Assembly (NCBI GenBank): GCA_039033215.1
Contig: JBCCDA010000027.1
Coordinates: 1-43,676 of the forward strand
Length of the DNA: 43,676 nt
Reading direction: 5' to 3'
Source: Thermohalobaculum sp039033215
Lineage (GTDB): Bacteria > Pseudomonadota > Alphaproteobacteria > Rhodobacterales > Rhodobacteraceae
Shown: positions 23,740 to 31,251 of the stretch, in pieces
How positions within the stretch are numbered: position 1 is the stretch's first letter
Layout: each line of letters starts with the position of its first letter
Position numbers and translations under genes: made by a program
The notes under the pieces: generated by a model
Told to the model about the DNA's origin: nothing
The model's input: only the letters and a program-made list of their open reading frames with translations
Database searches by the model: none

Positions 23740-25308
23740 TCATCCCGCGATCGAAAGAGGGGCGGTCTTCTTGCGCCGCACGATCAGCTTGTTGAGCGCG
23801 TGGACATAGGCCCGGCAGCTCGCGACGACCGTATCCGTATCGGAGGACTGGGCGCTGACCAGTTTCCCGTCTTCGCGCATCCGGACGCTGACGGTGGCCT
23901 GCGCGTCGATGCCTTCAGTGACAGCATGGACCTGGTAGAGTTCCAGCTCGCCCCGGTGCTCCACCAGCGCGTTGACTGCGGCAAAGGCTGCGTCCACTGG
24001 GCCATCGCCTTCTGAGGTATGCCGCACTTCCTTGCCATCGATTTCCAGCACGATATCCGCGGATTGCGGGGCCTCGGTCCCGCAGATCACACGCAGGAAC
24101 TTCAGCTTGATGTGCTCGGCGCCCGCATCGGCCGTCTGTTCTTCCACCAGCGCCAGGATGTCGTCGTCGAAGACCTCCTTCTTGCGGTCGGCCAGCGCCT
24201 TGAAGCGGACGAAGAGCTCCTTCAGCTGGTTGTCGCCGACATCGATGCCCATGTCCGACAGCTTTGACTTCAGCGCATGGCGGCCGGAGTGCTTGCCCAT
24301 GGCGAGCGTCGACTCGGTCAGGCCGACGGACTCGGGCGTCATGATCTCGTAGGTCTGCGCATTCTTGAGCATGCCGTCCTGGTGGATGCCCGCCTCGTGC
24401 GCAAAGGCGTTCTTGCCGACGACCGCCTTGTTGTACTGCACCGGGAAACCTGTGACGCCGCTGACCAGGCGCGAGGCCTGCATGATCCGGGTCGTGTCGA
24501 TCGCCGTCTCGAACGGCATGATGTCGCCGCGCACCTTCAGCGCCATCACGACTTCTTCCAAGGCCGTGTTGCCGGCGCGCTCGCCCAGGCCGTTGATCGT
24601 ACATTCGATCTGCCGGGCGCCCGCGATCACCGCCGCCAGCGAGTTCGCCGTCGCCATGCCCAGGTCATTGTGACAATGGGTCGAGAACGTCACATTCTCA
24701 GACCCTTGGACGCGTTCCTTCAGCATTCGAATGAGGTCCGCGGACTCCAGCGGGGCCGTGTATCCGACCGTATCGGGGATGTTGATCGTCGTCGCACCGT
24801 TCTCAATGGCCGTCTGGACGGCCGTCACCAGAAACTCGCGGTCCGACCGGGTCGCGTCCTCGGGTGACCACTGCACGTCCTCGACCATGGAGCGCGCGTG
24901 GGAGACCGAGGCTTCGATCTGCTTCAGCACCTCGTCCCGGGTCATCTGGAGCTTGTACTCCATGTGCAGATCCGAGCACGCGATGAAGGTGTGGATACGC
25001 GGCTTCCTGGCATGCTTCAGCGCGGCGAAGGCCCGGTCGATATCGCCCAGGGGCGAGCGTGAGAGGCCGCACACCGTGGCGTTCTGGACGATCTTCGAGA
25101 CTTCTGTCACCGCTTCGAAATCGCCTTCCGAGGCAATGGGAAAGCCCGCCTCGATGATATCAACGCCCATCTCGTCCAGAAGCTTGGCGATCTGCAGCTT
25201 TTCGGCCAGCGTCATGGAGGCGCCGGGCGATTGTTCGCCATCGCGCATGGTCGTGTCGAAAATCTTCACGCGGTCCTTGTCGGACGCAACGGATGTCTGG
25301 TCAGTCAT
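23740..25308 (-). CDS. leuA: 2-isopropylmalate synthase
   Basis: First committed enzyme of leucine synthesis: acetyl-CoA plus 2-oxoisovalerate gives 2-isopropylmalate. The 522-residue protein has the HMGL-like TIM barrel with metal-binding FDTTMRDGEQSPG near the start and STHCHNDLGMA (HxH) near residue 210, NGLGERAGN, HEAGIHQDG, and the C-terminal LeuA allosteric domain (about residues 390-510) that binds leucine. ATG 25308 has AGGAACCTCTC before it. It is preceded by a leucine-rich leader peptide and alternative hairpins, so expression probably responds to leucine supply in addition to feedback inhibition. Confidence 0.96.
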   Translation of the reverse strand: MTDQTSVASDKDRVKIFDTTMRDGEQSPGASMTLAEKLQIAKLLDEMGVDIIEAGFPIASEGDFEAVTEVSKIVQNATVCGLSRSPLGDIDRAFAALKHARKPRIHTFIACSDLHMEYKLQMTRDEVLKQIEASVSHARSMVEDVQWSPEDATRSDREFLVTAVQTAIENGATTINIPDTVGYTAPLESADLIRMLKERVQGSENVTFSTHCHNDLGMATANSLAAVIAGARQIECTINGLGERAGNTALEEVVMALKVRGDIMPFETAIDTTRIMQASRLVSGVTGFPVQYNKAVVGKNAFAHEAGIHQDGMLKNAQTYEIMTPESVGLTESTLAMGKHSGRHALKSKLSDMGIDVGDNQLKELFVRFKALADRKKEVFDDDILALVEEQTADAGAEHIKLKFLRVICGTEAPQSADIVLEIDGKEVRHTSEGDGPVDAAFAAVNALVEHRGELELYQVHAVTEGIDAQATVSVRMREDGKLVSAQSSDTDTVVASCRAYVHALNKLIVRRKKTAPLSIAG

Positions 25309-25329
25309 GAGAGGTTCCTATCGGGGTTC

Positions 25330-25393
25330 GGGTCTGGTTGGGCGGCGCTCTTCGAAGTCCCTCCGAGGGCGGCGCCGCAGACCCGGCGCCCTC
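25330..25393 (-). promoter_or_regulatory. Alternative hairpins of the leu leader (attenuator)
   Basis: Two mutually exclusive structures share 25371-25384. Hairpin I: GGCGCCG (25371-25377) with CGGCGCC (25384-25390), loop of six, its base extended by GAG/CTC at 25365-25367 and 25391-25393, which includes two bases of the leader stop codon. Hairpin II: GGGTCTG (25330-25336) with CAGACCC (25378-25384), extended inside by six pairs between 25343-25348 and 25372-25377. This is the arrangement of a translation-coupled attenuator between leader peptide and leuA. Neither is followed by a U-run, so control may use Rho or ribosome access instead of intrinsic termination. Confidence 0.65.
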
Positions 25394-25466
25394 AGAGGCC
25401 GATAAGAAGGAGGAGCCCGCCAAGGGGCAGGTCGGTCGGAACAACGATGCGCGTCTGCGTATCCAT
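25392..25466 (-). CDS. leu operon leader peptide (24 aa)
   Basis: Short ORF of 24 codons upstream of leuA. It begins MDTQTRIVVPTD and ends LPLGGLLLLIGL, with seven leucines in the last twelve residues, four of them consecutive. This is the hallmark of a leucine attenuation leader. There is no ribosome binding site; instead a TATACT box ends six bases before the ATG, which would make the A of ATG the first transcribed base. Leaderless leader peptides are known for trpL in alphaproteobacteria. The stop codon overlaps the base of hairpin I. Confidence 0.75.
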   Translation of the reverse strand: MDTQTRIVVPTDLPLGGLLLLIGL

Positions 25467-25472
25467 GGCGGC

Positions 25473-25478
25473 AGTATA
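25473..25478 (-). promoter_or_regulatory. -10 box for leader-leuA transcript
   Basis: TATACT on the minus strand (25478-25473), matching TATAAT at five of six positions. It lies six bases before the leader ATG. The -35 region is T-rich but only weakly consensus. Confidence 0.55.
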
Positions 25479-25518
25479 CCGCACGAATGATTAAAGAAAA
25501 GCGCGAAGTGGCGGGGCA

Positions 25519-25536
25519 CTGTGACAGACATCACAG
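25519..25536. promoter_or_regulatory. CRP-type palindrome
   Basis: CTGTGA (25519-25524), six bases, TCACAG (25531-25536): a perfect 6+6 inverted repeat matching the classical TGTGA-N6-TCACA pattern of CRP/FNR-family regulators. It lies in the divergent region, centred about 61 bases upstream of the predicted leader-leuA start and about 62 bases before the plus-strand gene at 25590. A class I activator position for leuA is possible. The binding protein is not in the window. Confidence 0.5.
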
Positions 25537-25589
25537 CCTGGAACACGCCGATCGCCGGAGTCTGCCCGGGCAACCAGGAGACACGACCC

Positions 25590-26366
25590 ATGACCCGCAT
25601 CGCCGCCCAAATCTATCTCGTGAACACGTTCTTGCCCATCTTGCTCGCTGCGGTGTTGGTCTTTGCCGGGTGGCAAAGCTACCGCGCGTATGTCGAATTG
25701 TTGGCCGAACCGGTCGCCAGACTGGAGGCGAAAGCCGCTGCGGTGCAGGCCGAGTTCAACACTGCCGTGGCCCGGGTCGATGCGACGCGCAAGGTCTTGA
25801 TGGCCAAAGGCGAGGAGGTCGAGCGCGCCCTCGACCGTGCGGCCGCGCCCTTCGAGGCGGTGGCCGGTGCGGTTGGGGCGGTTGCCGATGCGGCGATCGC
25901 GATCAATGTCCCGAAGCCGGGTCTGGTGAAGAAGGACGTGAACTGGCCGAACGGTAAACCGGTGAAGTTGGGTCCCTGGCGCGCCCGGATCATCACGTTG
26001 AGCTTCAGCGGTCACCACAAACTGCGCGTCGGATTGCCAAAGCCGGTCAAGACAGCGTTCTCGAAGATCGGAGCAGCTTTTGGGCAGTTGGGTGCCGTCA
26101 CAAAGCCCTTGGGCGAAATGGCCGCGGCCGTGAAGGCCATGGGGCCGGATCTCGCCCCGCTGCAAGCACGCGCAGCGGAACTGCAGGCCGAACTAGAGAA
26201 GGCCCGTGATGCGCTTCTCAAAGCACGCGCCGCACTGGATCCTGTGGTGAACGTTGTCGTCTGGTCGGCCCTGGTGATCGGTCCCTGGCTGGTGATTTCC
26301 TACCTCTCCTGGGTCTGGCTGCGGCTCCGCCGCTGGCGGGTGCTCCTGGCCGGTGGGGTTGCGTGA
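25590..26366 (+). CDS. Hypothetical membrane-anchored coiled-coil protein
   Basis: Unrecognised 258-residue protein. One membrane segment is near residues 12-32 (LVNTFLPILLAAVLVFAGW), followed by a long Ala/Glu/Lys-rich region with heptad character (residues about 45-90 and 175-215), and a second membrane segment near 222-245 (VVVWSALVIGPWLVISYLSWVW). The coiled parts would lie on one side of the membrane between two anchors. ATG 25590 is preceded by CAGGAG; an upstream in-frame ATG would add a non-protein-like tail covering part of the CRP-type site. It is divergent from leuA and convergent with the MFS gene, five bases apart. Confidence 0.75.
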   Translation: MTRIAAQIYLVNTFLPILLAAVLVFAGWQSYRAYVELLAEPVARLEAKAAAVQAEFNTAVARVDATRKVLMAKGEEVERALDRAAAPFEAVAGAVGAVADAAIAINVPKPGLVKKDVNWPNGKPVKLGPWRARIITLSFSGHHKLRVGLPKPVKTAFSKIGAAFGQLGAVTKPLGEMAAAVKAMGPDLAPLQARAAELQAELEKARDALLKARAALDPVVNVVVWSALVIGPWLVISYLSWVWLRLRRWRVLLAGGVA

Positions 26367-26371
26367 CGCAG

Positions 26372-27565
26372 TCAAACGCTGGCGCGTCGGGCACTGAACG
26401 CAAGAGCAAGCAGGGTCAGCGTGCCGCCCGCAGCATACCAGGTCAGCACTGACTGGATCTCGGGATACGAGAGCGTGGTCTCACCGGTCGCGGTCTGTGC
26501 TGCTCCGATCATCGTGGTCGCGAGGATCAAGCGACCCGCGAAGCTCTTGATTGACAGAAACGTCGCACGGCCCTCATCGGCCAAGAGCGGTTGGACGCGC
26601 GCCACGATAAATGCTTTGGACAAGGCATCCGGGACCATGCGGAGCAGCAACACCCCGATCACGAGCACGTCGTTCGAGACCGCCAGCACGGCGCAGAGCG
26701 CTATCTGCATCGCAAAGGCAAAGAGCAGCAGTGCTGCAAGCCCGACACGATCCCGAAGGCCTGGCCCCGCCCACGAGACGGCGATCGAGACGAGCATCAT
26801 GCCAGCGACCACGGTCCCACTTATGATGGGGGCCTCCGCATCTGCGCCCGTGGCGCTCAGCGCTTCCTGAATGAACGGTTGGCCGAAGACGAATGGCACG
26901 TGGCTGAAGACGTACATCGCCAGACCGAGCACGAAGAGCCAGATGAGCACGGGCTTGGACAGGGCAACACGAACAGACCGGAACTGACTGATGGGGGGCA
27001 TTCCCAGTTGTCCGGTACCGCGTCGCTGCTCGACCATTGCAAAGGCGAGAAAAGCTGAGACGGCGCCTGCAAGGGTTGTCGTCAGGTACGGGAGTGCGGG
27101 GTCCATAAGGGCCATGGCGCCGCCAGCCACGGCAGAAACCGCCAGTGCCGCGAAGGATGCACGCCAGGCAACCAGCTCGTGATGCTCGATCTCCTCTTCG
27201 CGGTCCACGTGCTTGAGCGATTCGTATAGCAGCGCGCTGTCGGTCCCCGAGACCAGCGCCATCCCGGCGCCCAGAAATACCTGTCCCGCCGCGAAGATCC
27301 AGAAATCACCCCCCAGCGCGAGCGCGCCCGTGCCGACGGTGCATGCAAGCGTCGAGAGGATGAGGGTAGGGCGACGCCCGACACGGTCCGACAGTGCCCC
27401 GGACGGGACTTCCAGCGCGGTGGTCGCGATGTCGTAGACGGCATAGAGCAGGATCGCCTCGGCTGGCGAGAGTGCTGCCTGGAAATAGAGGAACCAGACG
27501 CCCTGCCAGAAGATCAGACCTCGGCAGAACTGAAACCAGGGATAGAGGCGGATGTTGCGGGCCAT
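26372..27565 (-). CDS. MFS transporter
   Basis: Major facilitator superfamily permease (PF07690), 397 residues with about twelve hydrophobic segments. The loop 2-3 motif appears as GALSDRVGRRPTL near residues 57-69, and a central hydrophilic loop (EQRRGTGQLGMPPISQFRSVR) separates the halves. The start MARNIRLYPWFQFCRGLIFWQGVWFLYF and the acidic charge in DIATTALEVPSG fit drug/metabolite exporter-like members, but the substrate cannot be told. ATG 27565 was chosen over a GTG two codons upstream. Confidence 0.88.
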   Translation of the reverse strand: MARNIRLYPWFQFCRGLIFWQGVWFLYFQAALSPAEAILLYAVYDIATTALEVPSGALSDRVGRRPTLILSTLACTVGTGALALGGDFWIFAAGQVFLGAGMALVSGTDSALLYESLKHVDREEEIEHHELVAWRASFAALAVSAVAGGAMALMDPALPYLTTTLAGAVSAFLAFAMVEQRRGTGQLGMPPISQFRSVRVALSKPVLIWLFVLGLAMYVFSHVPFVFGQPFIQEALSATGADAEAPIISGTVVAGMMLVSIAVSWAGPGLRDRVGLAALLLFAFAMQIALCAVLAVSNDVLVIGVLLLRMVPDALSKAFIVARVQPLLADEGRATFLSIKSFAGRLILATTMIGAAQTATGETTLSYPEIQSVLTWYAAGGTLTLLALAFSARRASV

Positions 27566-27764
27566 GGACACTCGGGGGTGGGGCGCGTTTCTCTAGACCG
27601 GGAAATGGCCGGCGTCGATAGGGCAGACCATTGAGACCGCCGTTGTCTGACCGGTTGTATGAGGCTCAAACGGGTGGCCGATGCGTCTTTGTGGGCAAGG
27701 AACCTCCCGTAGTGCCCAACACGGGCGCGCCAAGAGGCCTGCCTGCGCGTCGAGTGCTCAGCTA

Positions 27765-28460
27765 TCAGGCAAGGACTTTCGCCCGAATGGGTTTCAACCG
27801 GCGACACTTTATGCCCGCATCATCAACTGCGCGCTTCAGCCGATCACTGAAGAAAAGGCGTCTGTCCATCATCTCATCGGCCCAGAGGTCGACGCCTTCT
27901 GCCGCATGCGCGCGCACCGCGAGCATGTCTTCTATGCCGTCCTCGCTCCACGGCGTAGTGGGCCGCGGTTCAGTTTCACCGGCGAAGACAAATTGCTTGA
28001 TACTTTCCGACTCCTCGGGGACCAGAGCGGACTTTGTCTCGGTGACATGCAATACGCAGTAGGCCGGATATGCACTTAGCGACTTGCCGTTAGAGCGGTA
28101 TATTGGCACCTCATTGAGGAGAGTGCTGCCCAAGTTAAACTGCTGAAGAAGCTCGCGAAACTTCGCTGATATGACGAGAAAGTTACCTGCTATAGTGAAA
28201 GCATCGATCATCGATGGACTGATCTTGCTGTAGCCTTTATCAAATCTAAGAGACTGAATAATATTCCCATTCGGCTCTGGCTGCCATCGGAAGTAGTATG
28301 TTTTATAAACAACATCGCTATTTCGAAGTTCGCCATCAAGCTCTTGAGGCTGATCAATGGCCATCCGATAGTCTAGCCATTGGCCTGCATCAATATCAGT
28401 AAATTTTCGCGTGTACCAGATGGTCGGTAAATCGCCAGGAGAGCAGAACTCTGACTTCAT
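27765..28460 (-). CDS. Imm11-like (DUF1629) protein
   Basis: A 231-residue cytoplasmic protein resembling the Imm11/DUF1629 immunity family (PF07791): the middle segment NFLVISAKFRELLQQFNLGS and the C-terminal MMDRRLFFSDRLKRAVDDAGIKCRRLKP match the family's repeated pattern of an aromatic/aliphatic strand followed by a short helix. This is recognition by eye, not a search. The 5' half of the gene is clearly AT-richer than the rest of the window (my counts of single lines give about 40-50% GC), which suggests acquisition by transfer. It lies 93 bases after the secreted MORN protein on the same strand. No obvious toxin gene is nearby, so it may be an orphan immunity gene. Confidence 0.6.
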   Translation of the reverse strand: MKSEFCSPGDLPTIWYTRKFTDIDAGQWLDYRMAIDQPQELDGELRNSDVVYKTYYFRWQPEPNGNIIQSLRFDKGYSKISPSMIDAFTIAGNFLVISAKFRELLQQFNLGSTLLNEVPIYRSNGKSLSAYPAYCVLHVTETKSALVPEESESIKQFVFAGETEPRPTTPWSEDGIEDMLAVRAHAAEGVDLWADEMMDRRLFFSDRLKRAVDDAGIKCRRLKPIRAKVLA

Positions 28461-28553
28461 TGCTGAAATGCCTCAAATCGAGCGACACAATCAGTGGACG
28501 CTCACGATCGCCATAGTTTCACCAGCCAAGGATCGGACGTGCTATCAGGGCTG

Positions 28554-29984
28554 TCAATTCGCCTCGGTGTCCGATTGGGGTGGATCGGCCGGGCGGTCTC
28601 GCTGGCCGTCGACCCAGTATCCTTTGAACTCGGCCCCGGAGGCGTAGACCATCTCGCCGAACCCGTGCTGGCGGCCGTTCAGGAAGTTGCCTTCGTAGAC
28701 GTCTCCGTTTGGATACCGGGCGACGCCTTCCCCGTGCATCTCGCCGTCTTTCCAGTCGCCTTCGTAGATGAACCCGTCGGCCAGTGTCAGCATGCCCTTG
28801 CCTTCGGGTTCTCCGTCGACGAACTGACCTTCGTAGATGGCGCCATCGGGATAGGTGAACTTGCCCTTGCCCTGTTTCTCTCCGGCCTGCCAATCGCCCT
28901 CGTAGATGTGCCCGTCGGCATAGGTCATGGTGCCGGAGCCCTGGAACTTGGCATCGACGAAAGCGCCTTCGTAGACGGAGCCGTTGGCGTAGTTGGCGAT
29001 GCCTAAGCCCGTTATCACTCCGTCGGTCCATTCGCCTTCGTAGAACCCGCCGTCAGGATAGGTGATCTTTCCCTGGCCCTGCGGCGTGCCGTCGACGAAT
29101 TGGCCATCGTAGGCCGAGCCATCGAGGTACATCGCCTTGCCCTTGCCTTCGATCCTGCCTTCGACCCACTCGCCGGAATAGACGTAGCCGCCCGCGCCGG
29201 TGAACGTGCCGGTCCCGTGGCGCTCGCCGTTTTGGAACTCGCCTTCATATCGATCGCCCGCGGCGTAGAGGGCCAGACCCTTGCCATGGCGCTTGCCGTC
29301 CTTGAACTCTCCTTCGTAGCGGTCGCCGTTGGCATAGGTCGCCTCTCCCGTGCCGGTGATCTGGCCATCGGCCCAGGTGCCGGCATAACTGAAGCCATCG
29401 GGCAGAGAGATTGTGCCGGTCCCGGCCCGCAACCCATCGACGAACTCGCCTTCGTAGACGGCGCCATCGGGATAGGTGACCGTGCCTGAGCCGTGCTGTT
29501 TGCCGTCTTTCCATTCGCCCTGGTAGCGATACCCGTTATCGCGGATCATAACGCCTTCGCCATGGTGGGCTGAGTTCAGAAAACCGCCCTCGTAGGTCAT
29601 GCCGTTGGGGTAAGTCGCTTTGCCCTGACCCTGGATGACGCCCTCGGCCCACTCCCCTTCGTAGGAGCCGCCATTCGCGTAGACGATCTTGCCGTTACCG
29701 TGGGGCACGCCATCCGCAAAGGACCCGACGTAGACCGATCCGTTGGGGAACTGTGCTCGACCTTCTCCCTGGATGACGCCTTCGACCCACTCGCCCGTAT
29801 ACTCGTATCCATCCGGCGCGGTGTAGGTTCCCTGACCGTGCTGCCGACCGTCCTTGAACTCACCTTGGTACACCGCCCCGGAATCGTACTCCTTGGTCGC
29901 GACCTGCGAGTTGGACTGTCCGAGCGCTGGCCCGGCGGCTGCCATGATGGCTGTCAATGACAGCGCTGCTGCGTAGCGGACCAT
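28554..29984 (-). CDS. Secreted MORN-repeat protein (18-19 repeats)
   Basis: A 476-residue exported protein made almost wholly of MORN repeats. A Sec signal peptide (LSLTAIMAAAGPALG) is followed from residue 39 by 18 repeats of exactly 23 residues (YxGxFxxGxxHGxGxxxxxxGxx) and a partial one starting FKGYWVDGQ. MORN repeats form an elongated beta-hairpin stack and bind lipids or proteins. The C-terminal tail is short and polar with no catalytic domain. It follows the MORN lipoprotein gene by 64 bases, and its first eleven repeats align in register with it. Start ATG 29984 has AGGAAAC upstream. Likely periplasmic; role unknown. Confidence 0.9.
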   Translation of the reverse strand: MVRYAAALSLTAIMAAAGPALGQSNSQVATKEYDSGAVYQGEFKDGRQHGQGTYTAPDGYEYTGEWVEGVIQGEGRAQFPNGSVYVGSFADGVPHGNGKIVYANGGSYEGEWAEGVIQGQGKATYPNGMTYEGGFLNSAHHGEGVMIRDNGYRYQGEWKDGKQHGSGTVTYPDGAVYEGEFVDGLRAGTGTISLPDGFSYAGTWADGQITGTGEATYANGDRYEGEFKDGKRHGKGLALYAAGDRYEGEFQNGERHGTGTFTGAGGYVYSGEWVEGRIEGKGKAMYLDGSAYDGQFVDGTPQGQGKITYPDGGFYEGEWTDGVITGLGIANYANGSVYEGAFVDAKFQGSGTMTYADGHIYEGDWQAGEKQGKGKFTYPDGAIYEGQFVDGEPEGKGMLTLADGFIYEGDWKDGEMHGEGVARYPNGDVYEGNFLNGRQHGFGEMVYASGAEFKGYWVDGQRDRPADPPQSDTEAN

Positions 29985-30048
29985 TCGATCAGTTTCCTGT
30001 ACTCATCATGCCTTAGGCTTTCTATTTCACGGTCGGACCAGTACGACC

Positions 30049-31065
30049 CTATCCGACAAACGCCCCGTCACGAAAGGTCCCCTCGAACCGGGTACCATCG
30101 GGGTAGATGGCGACGCCGTCACCGGTGATCCCACCTGCATCCCAGGTTCCTTCGTAGACAAATCCGTCAACCCCGCGGTACGTGCCCTGGCCGTGGCGGG
30201 CGCCAGCGACGAAGCCGCCGGTGTAGGAGCCGCCGTTTGCATAGGTGGCGGTGCCTTGGCCTTCGCGCACGCCGTTGACGAAGGTTCCCTCATAGGTGTC
30301 GCCGTTGGGATACGTCGCGGTGCCCTGACCAGTGATCTGATCGGCGGTGAACTCGCCTTCGTAAAAGAAGCCATCCGGCAGGACGATTCTGCCGCGGCCT
30401 GCGGCCTGACCGTCCACGAACTCGCCTTCGTAGATGGCGCCGTTCGGATACATCGCCTTGCCGTGTCCCTGCTGCGCGCCGTCGACCCAATCACCGTCAT
30501 AGGTGTAGCCGTCCAGCCGGGTGACCTTCCCCCGACCGTGGTGGCGCGAGCCTATGAAGCCGCCTGTGTAAACAAGACCACTCGCGTACCGGGCAGTTCC
30601 CTGGCCTTCGATTCGTCCGTCGGTCCAGGTTCCTTCGTACGAGCCCCCATCGGCATAGAGGATCTTGCCGAGCCCGCTTGGCTTGCCGTCCCGAAACTCG
30701 CCCGTGTAGACAGAACCGTCGGCAAAGCGCGCACTGCCCTCGCCCTCAATCCGGCCATCGACCCACATGCCGGTGTATTGGTAGCCGTCAGGTGTCTGGA
30801 AGGTTCCGGTCCCATGCTGTTTTCCGTTGCGGATTTCACCCTTGTAGGTCGCACCGGAGTCGAAGGTGATCAGCGTGCCTTCAACCTCGGCGGTACCCGG
30901 AGCTGGTGCGGCGACGGATGAGGCCTGATTGTCGACCGGTGTCGCTGATGACGACTCTGCTCCGTCCAGCAAGGTGTCAGGGTCAAGCGCCGCCAGATCG
31001 ATTCCAACGTCTGCGCACCCCGTCAGAAGGCCGAAGCACGCGAGCGCCGCTGCCACCTGTTTCAT
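30049..31065 (-). CDS. MORN-repeat lipoprotein (11-12 repeats)
   Basis: A 338-residue lipoprotein: signal peptide with lipobox LLTGC (lipidated C17), a Ser/Ala/Pro-rich linker of roughly 55 residues, then from residue 74 eleven 23-residue MORN repeats and a half repeat (FEGTFRDGAFVG). It is the tandem paralogue of the next gene, probably sharing its transcript. The lipid anchor would hold it at the inner or outer membrane while the partner is soluble in the periplasm. I chose ATG 31065 because it gives the lipoprotein signal; the upstream ATG adds a charged non-signal tail. It is divergent from nadE. Confidence 0.88.
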   Translation of the reverse strand: MKQVAAALACFGLLTGCADVGIDLAALDPDTLLDGAESSSATPVDNQASSVAAPAPGTAEVEGTLITFDSGATYKGEIRNGKQHGTGTFQTPDGYQYTGMWVDGRIEGEGSARFADGSVYTGEFRDGKPSGLGKILYADGGSYEGTWTDGRIEGQGTARYASGLVYTGGFIGSRHHGRGKVTRLDGYTYDGDWVDGAQQGHGKAMYPNGAIYEGEFVDGQAAGRGRIVLPDGFFYEGEFTADQITGQGTATYPNGDTYEGTFVNGVREGQGTATYANGGSYTGGFVAGARHGQGTYRGVDGFVYEGTWDAGGITGDGVAIYPDGTRFEGTFRDGAFVG

Positions 31066-31251
31066 CGTCCGACCCGCCCGAGGCGGAAGGTGCTCGTCTT
31101 GATCGATCACAGCCAAAACCTAAGATCTGCCCGCAGGTGATACTACTCGGGACGGCCTTTCGCCAAGTCCCCGAAAATGGGGAGGCTGGCGGAACTTGCG
31201 GGCCGCGGCAGCACCGCGTAGACCCCTGCCGTGAACAACCCCCGAGGCTCC

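Noticed and set aside
27572..27764. Possible short genes between the MFS and Imm11-like genes
   Set aside because: No frame with a ribosome binding site or coherent composition; nothing supportable in these 193 bases.
28554..29984. MORN protein as the toxin partner of the Imm11-like gene
   Set aside because: The repeats run to within about 15 residues of the C terminus, leaving no room for a toxin domain.
28554..31065. Regular 69-base periodicity that resembles a repeat array or CRISPR
   Set aside because: The period is 23 codons in frame, arms differ in DNA sequence, and the pattern is explained by MORN repeats in two proteins.
31168..31183. TCCCC/GGGGA hairpin upstream of nadE as a terminator
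   Set aside because: Only five base pairs, no U-run, and it lies between divergent genes where no transcript needs ending.
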